Shown here piece after piece: positions 1 to 6,561 of a stretch of DNA of 8,933 nt. Each line of letters opens with the position of its first letter. Within the stretch, counting starts at the first letter, position 1. The stretch comes from Reyranella sp. Its GTDB lineage: Bacteria; Pseudomonadota; Alphaproteobacteria; Reyranellales; Reyranellaceae. The position numbers and the translations under genes were made by a program. Location: contig SCVT01000580.1 in assembly GCA_004296815.1 (NCBI GenBank), positions 1-8,933 on the forward strand, given 5' to 3'. The notes beneath the pieces were generated by a model, which was not told the DNA's origin, did no database searches, and saw nothing but the letters and a program-made list of their open reading frames with translations.

Positions 1-1
1 C

Positions 2-526
2 GTCACCCACGATCAGGTAGAGGCGATGACGCTGGGTGACCGCGTGGTGGTGATGAAGGACGGGCTGGTCCAGCAGGTCGGCGAGCCACTGGAGCTCTAC
101 AACACCCCGGCCAATCTTTTCGTTGCGGGCTTCATCGGTTCACCGGCCATGAACTTCGCCAACGTGACTTTGGTGGACAATGGCGGCAAGCCCGTCGCCG
201 AGGCCGAGGGGCTTCGCATCGGGCTGCCGGGGGAACTGGCGACACGGGCCCGCGCCAAGACCGGCCGCAAGGCGACACTCGGCATCCGGCCGGAAGACAT
301 CCACATCGCGACCGCAGCGGATGCGCCGGAATATTGCTTCGAGGCTTCCGTCGAGGTGGTCGAGCAGCTTGGTTCCGAGATCCTGCTCGACACGCGTGTC
401 GGCCCCGCCTTGATGGTGGCGAGCGTCGAACCGACGCTTCGTGTCCGCGCCCACGACAAGCTCAAGCTGGCGCTGAAGCCCGAGCGGGTCCACATGTTCG
501 ACGCCGAGACCGAAGCGGCGATCTAG
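2..526 (+). CDS. Carbohydrate-type ABC transporter ATP-binding protein (UgpC/MalK family), C-terminal part
   Basis: This is the last 174 residues of a cytoplasmic ABC ATPase that powers uptake of a sugar, polyol or glycerol-3-phosphate-like solute; the start, Walker A, signature and Walker B lie off the left edge. The reading frame enters in the switch (H-loop) region [14 protein letters not shown], with the histidine at visible residue 3, a hallmark of the MalK/UgpC group. The segment [13 protein letters not shown] (40-52) and the GIRPED motif (94-99) mark the C-terminal TOBE/OB-fold regulatory domain, which runs to the end. The frame is open from base 2 to a TAG at 524-526. It is on the opposite strand from everything else here and converges on the phosphatase gene with only 4 bases between, so it probably belongs to a separate import operon. 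The substrate cannot be told from this fragment. Confidence 0.93.
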   Translation, partial: VTHDQVEAMTLGDRVVVMKDGLVQQVGEPLELYNTPANLFVAGFIGSPAMNFANVTLVDNGGKPVAEAEGLRIGLPGELATRARAKTGRKATLGIRPEDIHIATAADAPEYCFEASVEVVEQLGSEILLDTRVGPALMVASVEPTLRVRAHDKLKLALKPERVHMFDAETEAAI

Positions 527-530
527 CGCC

Positions 531-1382
531 CTATTTCGGGCCGGACCAGCCTTCGAGCACGTCCCACTTGGATTTGCGCTGTTCTTCGCGCGGCTTCTTG
601 AAGTCGTGGCCGAACGGCGCGGTGTCGAAGGAGCCGTAGGTCGGGTTGGCGATCATCAGCCACTGCTTGCCCCAGTAGGGCATGTCGGCTTCGTAGGCCT
701 TGATGCGGTCGGCCTCGCTGCCGCGGTAGCGGTCGTCGAAGTCGCCGAAATTATCGCCGATGTTCAGCAGCACACGATAGTCCTTGGTCACCACGGCGCG
801 GCGCGAGCTCTTGGCGCTGCCCCAGCCCGGCTGCTCGTTCTGCATCAGGAAGGTGTCGACGTTGCCGCCCATCGGGAAGCCGAGCTTCTGCATGTTCTCG
901 CGCGTGTCCTTCTCCGTCACCGCGTCGCGGTTGGTGATGTAGAAGATCTTTACGCCTTTGGAGTCGGCGTATTTCACGAACTCGACTGCACCCGGGATCG
1001 CCGTCGAGATCTGCGCGGCGCAGAACTCGTTCCATGTCTTGGTGCTGAAGCTCTGGTTGTTCTTCAGCATCCAGACCTGGTAGCGCGAATTGTCGATCAG
1101 GGTCTCGTCGACATCGAGGATCACCGCCGGCGGCAGGTTCTGGAAGTCGCCCTTCTGCTCGCCGGGCGCCGCCGTCCAGCTCTTGTCGGCCAGGGCCTCG
1201 TCGAGGCGGATACGCGCCAGGGTGAACACCGTGAGCGCGTTGGCCTTGTACTCGATGGCGCGCTGCGTCCACAGCGTCGCCAGTAGCATGTCGCTCGCCG
1301 GCACGGCGTCCTGTGCCCGCGCCGGCGTGCCGGAGAAGGCCGCCAGGACGGCGGTGAGAACCAGGGCTTTCCGTGCGATCAT
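531..1382 (-). CDS. Secreted class C HAD acid phosphatase, e(P4)-like 5'-nucleotidase
   Basis: A 283-residue phosphomonoesterase of the HAD superfamily, class C acid phosphatase group, whose best-known member, Haemophilus e(P4), dephosphorylates nucleoside 5'-monophosphates and NMN. The N-terminus is a signal peptide (basic IARK, hydrophobic stretch 6-16, likely cut after ARA at 23). No cysteine follows, so it should be a soluble periplasmic protein, not a lipoprotein like e(P4). All HAD motifs are present: ILDVDET with nucleophile D90 and D92, YITNR with T150, basic residues near 191-200, and IGDNFGDF with D210 and D214, giving the bipartite DDDD signature of the class. Its ATG lies inside an ATGA overlap with the adenosine deaminase stop, preceded by GAGGGGG 8 bases upstream. 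It is last in the nucleoside operon, which supports a role in releasing nucleosides from nucleotides outside the membrane; activity on other phosphate esters cannot be excluded. Confidence 0.93.
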   Translation of the reverse strand: MIARKALVLTAVLAAFSGTPARAQDAVPASDMLLATLWTQRAIEYKANALTVFTLARIRLDEALADKSWTAAPGEQKGDFQNLPPAVILDVDETLIDNSRYQVWMLKNNQSFSTKTWNEFCAAQISTAIPGAVEFVKYADSKGVKIFYITNRDAVTEKDTRENMQKLGFPMGGNVDTFLMQNEQPGWGSAKSSRRAVVTKDYRVLLNIGDNFGDFDDRYRGSEADRIKAYEADMPYWGKQWLMIANPTYGSFDTAPFGHDFKKPREEQRKSKWDVLEGWSGPK

Positions 1383-2338
1383 GGCGTCATCCCCCTCAGC
1401 AGCCGCTGCTTGGTCGCCTCGTCGGCAAACGAGGCCTCGATCGTCGTGCGCGCGATGGCACGCAGCTCCTTCTCTCCCAGCCCGGCCAGGTCGTATTCCA
1501 TGCCGAGCGTCGTATGGAAGAACGGCGGATCATCGGAGTTCAGGGTGACGCGGACGCCGGCGTCGATCAACCGATGGAGAGGATGCGAGGCACGATCGGG
1601 ATAGAGGCCGAGTGCGACGTTGCTGCCCGGGCAAACCTCCAGGACGACGCCGCGGCGCGCCAGCTCCGCCATCAGGGCGGGATCGTCGGCCGAGCGTACG
1701 CCGTGGCCTATGCGCGTCACGGGCAGGTCGCGGATCGCTGCCCACACGCTCTCCGGCCCCACCACCTCGCCCGCATGCACGGTGCAGCCGTAGCCATGCT
1801 CGTGCGCCATCCGGTAGGCCGGCGCGAAGTCCCTAGGCGCGAACTTGGCCTCGTCGCCGCCCATGCCGAAGCCCACGACGTAGGGATGCGGCGTGGCGAC
1901 CATCGTCTCGACCATGGCCAGCGCCCGCTCAGGCCCGAGATGGCGGATGCAGATGACGATGATGCGGCCCACGATGCCGTGCTCGCGCTGGGCGCGGTCG
2001 ATGCCGTCGGCCAGCGCCGCCAGCCAGTCGGTGTAGGAGATGCCGAGTGCGGCCGGCCGCTCAGGCGAACAGAACATCTCGACATAGACCGCGCCCTCTC
2101 GCGCCGCTCCGACGAGATAGGAGTAGATGACGTCGCCGAAGTCGCGCGCCGTCTTCAGTGCGGTGCAGACGCGGTCGTAGGCGTCGAGGAAGCTCCAGAA
2201 GTCCGTCCAGGCGTAGGTGCCTCGACTGTCGAACAGGTTGGCCGGAAGCTCGATCCCGTTGCGCAGCGCGAGTTCGCGCGCCAGCACCGGCGGGATGGAC
2301 CCTTCGAGATGGCAGTGGATTTCAGCCTTGGGAATCAC
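1379..2338 (-). CDS. add: Adenosine deaminase
   Basis: A 319-residue cytoplasmic zinc enzyme that hydrolyses adenosine and deoxyadenosine to inosine and deoxyinosine plus ammonia. The amidohydrolase TIM-barrel residues are all in place: the HCH zinc pair near the start (H8, H10), HAGE with zinc ligand H188 and catalytic E191, GHG with H212, and NSDDP with D269 and D270. The motif CPGSN (236-240) and the short N-terminus fit the alphaproteobacterial type. It is slightly shorter than E. coli Add (about 333 residues). The GTG start abuts the dioxygenase TGA directly, with GAGG 7 bases upstream; no other start fits, because the HxH motif comes only seven residues later. The product inosine is the expected substrate of the purine phosphorylase in the same operon. 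Some relatives with an NSDDP motif are adenine deaminases, so base versus nucleoside specificity is likely but not proven. Confidence 0.93.
   Translation of the reverse strand: MIPKAEIHCHLEGSIPPVLARELALRNGIELPANLFDSRGTYAWTDFWSFLDAYDRVCTALKTARDFGDVIYSYLVGAAREGAVYVEMFCSPERPAALGISYTDWLAALADGIDRAQREHGIVGRIIVICIRHLGPERALAMVETMVATPHPYVVGFGMGGDEAKFAPRDFAPAYRMAHEHGYGCTVHAGEVVGPESVWAAIRDLPVTRIGHGVRSADDPALMAELARRGVVLEVCPGSNVALGLYPDRASHPLHRLIDAGVRVTLNSDDPPFFHTTLGMEYDLAGLGEKELRAIARTTIEASFADEATKQRLLRGMTP
1391..1397 (-). promoter_or_regulatory. Ribosome binding site of the phosphatase gene
   Basis: GAGGGGG lies 8 bases before the phosphatase ATG, inside the 3' end of the adenosine deaminase gene. It supports the ATG at 1382 as the start, and suggests that the last gene can recruit ribosomes itself as well as through the ATGA overlap. 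Confidence 0.6.
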
Positions 2339-3133
2339 TCAGAAGCCTCGTAGCGGCAGGTCGGGACGTTGCAGCCAGTTGTCGGTCGCATACTCCGCAC
2401 GTCCGTCGATCAGGTGCAAGGAGTAGGCATGCCGGGGCCGCGGCGAGCGGTTGGGGGTGCTGGCGTGCGGCAGCAGGCCGTGCAGGACGATCAGGGTGCC
2501 GCGCCGGGCTTCCAGGGCCACTGGCTCGGCCTCGGGCCACGGCGCCGGGTCGAGGGTGCGCGTCACCAGCTCCTCGCCCTCGTAGCCGAACCACTGCCGC
2601 AACGGTCCGCGATGCGCGCCGGGGAGGGCCATCAGGCAGCCATTGTCACGGTCGGCATCGTCGAGCGCGATCCAGAAGCCGGTGACGCTCGGCGGATCGG
2701 TCCTGAGGTAGGTCGCGTCCTGGTGCCAGTCGACCTCGGCACCGACATGGGCATGCTTGAAGAGGTACATCGACTGCAGCAGCAGCGGCTCGACGAGCCC
2801 GAGCCGGCGCGCCAGATCGCCGAACCGGCGATGGCGCGAGAAGCGCTCGAACACCGGATCGAGATCGTGCAGGGCATGTCCGATCTTGTTCAGCCGGTCC
2901 GGCGCCCCCTCCTCCACGAAGAAGCGCACCGCACCGCCCGACTCGCGGAAATAGAGATCGCGCGCATGGCGCTGGTCGCGCGTCGAGAAGGCGGTGTGCG
3001 CGGGACCGGGCACGAAACCGGCCACAAGCTCGGCCGCCCGCATCTGCAGGGCATCGCACTCTGACGGCGGCACGAACCCCTCGAGCACGAGGAAGCCGTC
3101 CCGCGCGTAGGCCGCGAGATCGGCCGAAGTCAC
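2339..3133 (-). CDS. Phytanoyl-CoA dioxygenase (PhyH) family Fe(II)/2-oxoglutarate oxygenase, PHYHD1-like
   Basis: A 264-residue predicted cytoplasmic non-haem iron oxygenase that would couple 2-oxoglutarate decarboxylation to hydroxylation of an unknown substrate. The double-stranded beta-helix core shows the iron triad: WHQD (H137, D139) and the distal histidine in LLPHAS (H223), followed by PRPRHAYSLHLIDG, whose arginine (R232 or R234) should bind the 2-oxoglutarate carboxylate. The C-terminal NWLQRPDLP segment recalls the PHYHD1 clade more than true phytanoyl-CoA hydroxylases. The start is GTG within a GTGA overlap with the deoA stop, with GGAG 8 bases upstream. It sits between thymidine phosphorylase and adenosine deaminase, so a substrate linked to nucleosides is likely. 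That is inference: no member I know of this clade has an assigned role in nucleoside salvage. The family call is firm and the function is unknown. Confidence 0.88.
   Translation of the reverse strand: MTSADLAAYARDGFLVLEGFVPPSECDALQMRAAELVAGFVPGPAHTAFSTRDQRHARDLYFRESGGAVRFFVEEGAPDRLNKIGHALHDLDPVFERFSRHRRFGDLARRLGLVEPLLLQSMYLFKHAHVGAEVDWHQDATYLRTDPPSVTGFWIALDDADRDNGCLMALPGAHRGPLRQWFGYEGEELVTRTLDPAPWPEAEPVALEARRGTLIVLHGLLPHASTPNRSPRPRHAYSLHLIDGRAEYATDNWLQRPDLPLRGF
2346..2349 (-). promoter_or_regulatory. Ribosome binding site of add
   Basis: GAGG lies 7 bases before the GTG start of adenosine deaminase, inside the last codons of the dioxygenase gene. It supports GTG as the true start and independent ribosome loading at this abutting junction. 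Confidence 0.5.
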
Positions 3134-4449
3134 GCCAGCCGCTCCATGATCACCGGCTTCGGTGGCAGCGCGGCGTCCGCGATACGGATCGCCCGCCGCA
3201 CCAGGTCGATCGCCTCGTCGGCGGCAGCGTCGCTCGCGGCATGCACGATGCAGAGCGTGCTCCCGGCACGAACCGGCGTGCCGACATCGATCACGTCCGT
3301 GAGGCCGACCGATGGATCGATCGCGTCGTCGGCATGGGAACGGCCGCCGCCCAGCGCCACCACCGCGATGCCGACCTGGCGCGCGTTCATGCCCACGACA
3401 TGGCCCGAGCGTTCGGCCGTGCAGGCACGGATCACCGGCGCCGGCGGCAGGTAACGCGCCGGATGCTCCATAAGATCGTCGGGGCCGCCCAGGGCGGAGA
3501 CCATGCGGGCGAACAGCTCGGCCGCGCGCCCGTCGGCGAGCACCGCCTCGGCCTTCGCCCGCCCCGCGGCGGCATCGGGCACGAGCTTGCCGAGCGCCAG
3601 CATCTCACCCGCCAGCGCCATCGTGACCTCGTGCAGACGCGGCTCGCGCACGCCGTTCCCGGTCAGGTAGGCCACCGTCTCGGCGATCTCCAGCGCGTTG
3701 CCGACATCGCGGCCCAGTACGCGGTCCATATCGGTGATCAGCGCCACCGTCGGCAGGCCGGCCTGGTTGGCGACGTCGACCAGGCTCCGCGCCAGATCTC
3801 GGGCCATCTCCTCGGTGTCGCAGAAGGCGCCGGAGCCGCACTTCACGTCCATCACCAGCCCGTCGAGCCCCTCGGCGATCTTCTTGCTGAGGATCGAGCT
3901 CACCAGAAGCGGAATCGACTCGACGCTGCCCGTCACGTCGCGCGTCGCGTAGAGGCGGCGATCGGCCGGCGCGAGATCGTCGGTCTGGCCTATCACCGCG
4001 CAGCCGACCTCGCGCACGACCTTGCGAAAGGTCTCGATGTCGGGCTGCACGTTGTAGCCCGAGATCGAGGAGAGCTTGTCGAGCGTGCCGCCGGTATGGC
4101 CGAGGCCGCGGCCCGAGATCATGGGCACAAAAGCGCCGCAGGCCGCCACGATAGGCGCCAGCATCAGGCTCACCTTGTCGCCGACGCCGCCGCTCGAATG
4201 CTTGTCGATCACTGGCCCCGGCAGCTGAAGGTCGCTCCAGTCGAGCATGATGCCGGACCGCGCCAACCCCAGCGTCAGCGCCACACGCTCGGCAACGGTC
4301 GCGCCACGGAAGAACACGGTCATGGCGAAGGCGGCGACCTGCCCCTCGCTCAGGCTGCCGTCGTGGATACCGCGCACGATGAAGCCGATCTCCTCGGCCG
4401 TGAGCTCGTGGCCGTCGCGTTTCCGGCGGATGATCTCCTGCGGCAGCAT
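3130..4449 (-). CDS. deoA: Thymidine phosphorylase
   Basis: A 439-residue cytoplasmic enzyme, the same length as E. coli DeoA, that splits thymidine or deoxyuridine with phosphate into the base and 2-deoxyribose-1-phosphate. The N-terminal helical domain (about 1-65) is followed by the phosphate-binding loop DKHSSGGVGDK (82-92; K83, H84, S85, S86) and the family signature SGRGLGHTGGTLDKL (112-126). Pyrimidine-contacting residues corresponding to E. coli R171, S186 and K190 are kept as R170, S185 and K189. VMDVKCGSGAF (199-209) is also typical. The signature's usual final glutamate is serine here (S127). It starts with ATG, 5 bases after the purine phosphorylase stop, with only a weak Shine-Dalgarno sequence (ACGAG), so it probably relies on coupling. 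A wider pyrimidine-nucleoside phosphorylase activity that accepts uridine is the main alternative and would suit the operon. Confidence 0.95.
   Translation of the reverse strand: MLPQEIIRRKRDGHELTAEEIGFIVRGIHDGSLSEGQVAAFAMTVFFRGATVAERVALTLGLARSGIMLDWSDLQLPGPVIDKHSSGGVGDKVSLMLAPIVAACGAFVPMISGRGLGHTGGTLDKLSSISGYNVQPDIETFRKVVREVGCAVIGQTDDLAPADRRLYATRDVTGSVESIPLLVSSILSKKIAEGLDGLVMDVKCGSGAFCDTEEMARDLARSLVDVANQAGLPTVALITDMDRVLGRDVGNALEIAETVAYLTGNGVREPRLHEVTMALAGEMLALGKLVPDAAAGRAKAEAVLADGRAAELFARMVSALGGPDDLMEHPARYLPPAPVIRACTAERSGHVVGMNARQVGIAVVALGGGRSHADDAIDPSVGLTDVIDVGTPVRAGSTLCIVHAASDAAADEAIDLVRRAIRIADAALPPKPVIMERLA
3142..3145 (-). promoter_or_regulatory. Ribosome binding site of the dioxygenase gene
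   Basis: GGAG lies 8 bases before the GTG at 3133, within the 3' end of deoA. It supports the GTG start and the 4-base GTGA overlap. Confidence 0.5.
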
Positions 4450-4454
4450 GAGGT

Positions 4455-5246
4455 CTACTCGTAGCGCTCCAGGAAGGCACGCAGCAGGCGCGCCACGTTG
4501 CCGGATGCCGCGCTCGCCACGGCGATCGTGTGGTCGTGACCCAGCGCGCCGGGCACCAGCCCCGCGGCATAGTTGGTCATCAGCGAGAGTGCCACGACCT
4601 TCATGCCGGCATGGCGCGCCAGGATGGTTTCAGGCGCCGTCGACATGCCCACCGCATCGGCGCCCAGCACGCGCGCCGCGCGGATCTCGGCCGGCGTCTC
4701 GAACGAGGGCCCGCTGAAGAAAATATAGACGCCCTCGTGACAGAGCACGTTGGCAACCTTGGCCGCCTCCATCAGCTTCTTGCGCAACGCGGGATCGTAC
4801 GCATCGACCATGTCGACGAACCGGCTGTTCCCCGGCCCGATGCCGAACAGCGGGTTGATGCCCGCGAAGTTGATGTGGTCGCCGATCGCCATCACCGAGC
4901 CGGGCGGCATGTCGAGGCGCAGGCTGCCGGCGGCATTGGTCTGCAGCAGCGCCTCGCAGCCCAGCTCCGCCATGACCTGGATCGCACTGCGCATCTCGTC
5001 CGCCCGCCCGCGCTCGTAGTAATGCGCCCGGCCCTGCAGCACGGCGACCGGCGTCGGCCCGACATGGCCGAGCACCAGCCGACCTGCGTGGCCGCCGACC
5101 GTGGTCGGCGGAAACCCGGGCAGGTCGGCATAGGGGATCGCGGCGATCTGCTTCACCTCCTCGACGAAGCCGCCGAGCCCGGAGCCCAGGATCATCGCGA
5201 CCCTGGGCCTGAAGCCTGGTGCCGCGCGGGCGATCACCTCGTTCAT
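4455..5246 (-). CDS. Purine-nucleoside phosphorylase, trimeric 6-oxopurine type
   Basis: A 263-residue cytoplasmic enzyme that cleaves inosine and guanosine (ribo or deoxy) with phosphate into base and pentose-1-phosphate. It matches the trimeric mammalian-like PNP family (PunA/XapA/DeoD of Gram-positives), not hexameric E. coli DeoD. Phosphate-site residues are S22 in LGSGLGG, H53, and R73/H75 in GRAHYYE. TNAAGS (103-108) follows. The purine pocket has E183 in SFETPAE, M201 and S202 in GMSTAPE, and N225 in LMTN. The glutamate and asparagine equal human E201 and N243, which select 6-oxopurines, so adenosine should be a poor substrate unless deaminated first, and an adenosine deaminase is encoded in the same operon. 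Its ATG lies in an ATGA overlap with the cytidine deaminase stop; no Shine-Dalgarno is seen, which suggests translational coupling. A methylthioadenosine phosphorylase is unlikely because of the GMST and N225 residues. Confidence 0.93.
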   Translation of the reverse strand: MNEVIARAAPGFRPRVAMILGSGLGGFVEEVKQIAAIPYADLPGFPPTTVGGHAGRLVLGHVGPTPVAVLQGRAHYYERGRADEMRSAIQVMAELGCEALLQTNAAGSLRLDMPPGSVMAIGDHINFAGINPLFGIGPGNSRFVDMVDAYDPALRKKLMEAAKVANVLCHEGVYIFFSGPSFETPAEIRAARVLGADAVGMSTAPETILARHAGMKVVALSLMTNYAAGLVPGALGHDHTIAVASAASGNVARLLRAFLERYE

Positions 5247-5638
5247 GGCTTGGCCACGTGCTGTGGGCCGAACGACAGCGGCAGCAGCTCACCCAGGGTC
5301 ACGGTGCGCTGCAGCCCGTCGGGGCCGCAGAGATGGATCTTCATGTCGTCGGCCGCGAACTCCCTGAGCTTCTGGCGGCAGCCGCCGCACGGCGTGATGA
5401 CCTCAGGCCCAGCGCCGACGACCAGGCATTCGAGGATGCGGGTCTGCCCGGCCGCGACCATGGCGGCGATGGCGCCGGCCTCGGCGCAGAGTCCTTGCGG
5501 GTAGGCGGCATTCTCGACGTTGCAGCCGCCATGGATCGAGCCGTCGGCGGCACGCAGCGCGGCACCGACCTGGAACTTCGAGTAAGGCGCGTGGGCGCGT
5601 GTCCTCATCTGTCGCGCCAGACGGAGCAGGTCGTCCAC
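5243..5638 (-). CDS. cdd: Cytidine deaminase, tetrameric type
   Basis: A 131-residue cytoplasmic zinc enzyme that deaminates cytidine and deoxycytidine to uridine and deoxyuridine. The length and three-cysteine zinc site match the small homotetrameric class (B. subtilis, human): CAE with ligand C51 and proton-shuttling E53, then PCGGC with C84 and C87. GCNVENAAYPQGL (38-50) is the usual ribose and base-binding stretch, and YSKFQVGAAL (19-28) carries the aromatic residue of the pocket (F22). The arginine that commonly follows CAE in this class is alanine here (A54). It starts with GTG one base after the permease stop, with AAGGAG 7 bases upstream. Its product deoxyuridine can be taken by DeoA; uridine has no dedicated phosphorylase in the visible operon. 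Confidence 0.95.
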   Translation of the reverse strand: MDDLLRLARQMRTRAHAPYSKFQVGAALRAADGSIHGGCNVENAAYPQGLCAEAGAIAAMVAAGQTRILECLVVGAGPEVITPCGGCRQKLREFAADDMKIHLCGPDGLQRTVTLGELLPLSFGPQHVAKP

Positions 5639-5639
5639 C

Positions 5640-6560
5640 TCAATGCTCCTTCTCGTAGGGCACGCCGGCGGCCCGGGGCGCCACCGCGCGGCCGATGAAG
5701 CCGGCCAGCAGGAACAGGGTGAGAAGATAGGGCAAGGCCTGGATAAGTTGCACCGGAACTTCGCCGATCGCCGGCAGCTTCACGCCCTGCAGGCGGATCG
5801 CCACGGCATCGAGCAGGCCGAAGATCAGGCACGCCCCGAAGGCCGGCAGCGGCCGCCAGCGGCCGAAGATGATGGCCGCCAGCGCGATGAAGCCCTGCCC
5901 CGCCGTCATGTCGCGGCTGAAGCCGGCATTCTGGGCGACCGAAAGATAGGCCCCCGCCAGACCCGCAAACAGGCCGCACAGCAGCACCGCACGATAGCGC
6001 AGCCAGGCCACCGAGACGCCGGCGGCATCGACCGCGAGCGGCATCTCGCCCACGGCGCGCAGCCTGAGGCCAAAGCGCGTGCGCTCGATCAGCCACCAGG
6101 TGAGCGGCACCGACAGCAGGGCGACATAGACCAGGATGTTGTCGCCGGCGTCGGGGAAGAACAGCGGCTGCAGGCGCTCGCTTCCGGTGAGCGGCGGCGT
6201 CTGGCCGCCACGCTCGAACCAGGCCGTGCCCAGCACCACGGTGAGGCCCACCGCCAGGATGTTGATGGCGACGCCGCTCACCACCTGGTTGCCGCGATGC
6301 GTAATGCAGGCGAAGCCGTGCAGCAGCGCCAGCGCCTCCGCGGCCACGATGGCGGCCGCGACACCGGCCCACGCCGAATCGGTGACGGCCGCCGTCGCCG
6401 CGGCGAAGAACGCCGCCATGAGCATCTTGCCCTCGAGCCCGACATCGATGATGCCGCTCTTCTCCGAGAACAGTCCCCCCATCGCGCAAAGCACCAGCGG
6501 CGTCGCCACGCGCAAGGTCGCGGCGAGCGTCAGGGTGACGAAGGTGAGCGCCTCCTCCAC
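5640..6560 (-). CDS. Nucleoside ABC transporter permease (NupQ/BmpC-type, BPD_transp_2 family)
   Basis: The second inner-membrane permease of the importer, 306 residues from the chosen start and largely hydrophobic, with about 8-10 membrane segments by eye. Family motifs are GGLFSEKSGIIDVGLEG (28-44), the cytoplasmic coupling loop TRFGLRLRAVGE (161-172) with the following DAAGVSV, and GQGFIALAAIIFGRWRP (221-237). These match the shorter permease of bacterial guanosine/nucleoside transporters (NupQ, YufQ). An upstream GTG at 6620 would add 20 residues but would overlap the preceding permease by 59 bases and add a polar, cysteine-rich, non-family sequence. The GTG at 6560 lies one base after that gene's stop, has AAAGG 6 bases upstream, and begins at the family's usual place. 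It should form a heterodimer with the longer permease and be driven by the neighbouring two-domain ATPase. The family also includes simple-sugar carriers, but the operon argues for nucleosides. Confidence 0.92.
   Translation of the reverse strand: MEEALTFVTLTLAATLRVATPLVLCAMGGLFSEKSGIIDVGLEGKMLMAAFFAAATAAVTDSAWAGVAAAIVAAEALALLHGFACITHRGNQVVSGVAINILAVGLTVVLGTAWFERGGQTPPLTGSERLQPLFFPDAGDNILVYVALLSVPLTWWLIERTRFGLRLRAVGEMPLAVDAAGVSVAWLRYRAVLLCGLFAGLAGAYLSVAQNAGFSRDMTAGQGFIALAAIIFGRWRPLPAFGACLIFGLLDAVAIRLQGVKLPAIGEVPVQLIQALPYLLTLFLLAGFIGRAVAPRAAGVPYEKEH
5646..5651 (-). promoter_or_regulatory. Ribosome binding site of cdd
   Basis: AAGGAG, a near-perfect Shine-Dalgarno, lies 7 bases before the GTG at 5638 and inside the last codons of the upstream permease. 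It decides the GTG start of cytidine deaminase, the strongest such site in the operon. Confidence 0.7.
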
Positions 6561-6561
6561 G

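Noticed and set aside
1373..2353. A 326-codon open frame on the plus strand opposite add
   Set aside because: It mirrors the adenosine deaminase gene almost exactly and encodes no recognisable domain.
3241..4464. A 407-codon open frame on the plus strand opposite deoA
   Set aside because: Antisense shadow of deoA with a biased, arginine- and histidine-rich translation; no motif and no ribosome binding site of note.
5845..5885. Repeated GGCCGCCAGCGGCC-like palindromic stretch
   Set aside because: It falls inside conserved permease coding sequence and is explained by Ala/Gly/Arg codons in GC-rich DNA; no T-run or spacing suggests a terminator or operator.
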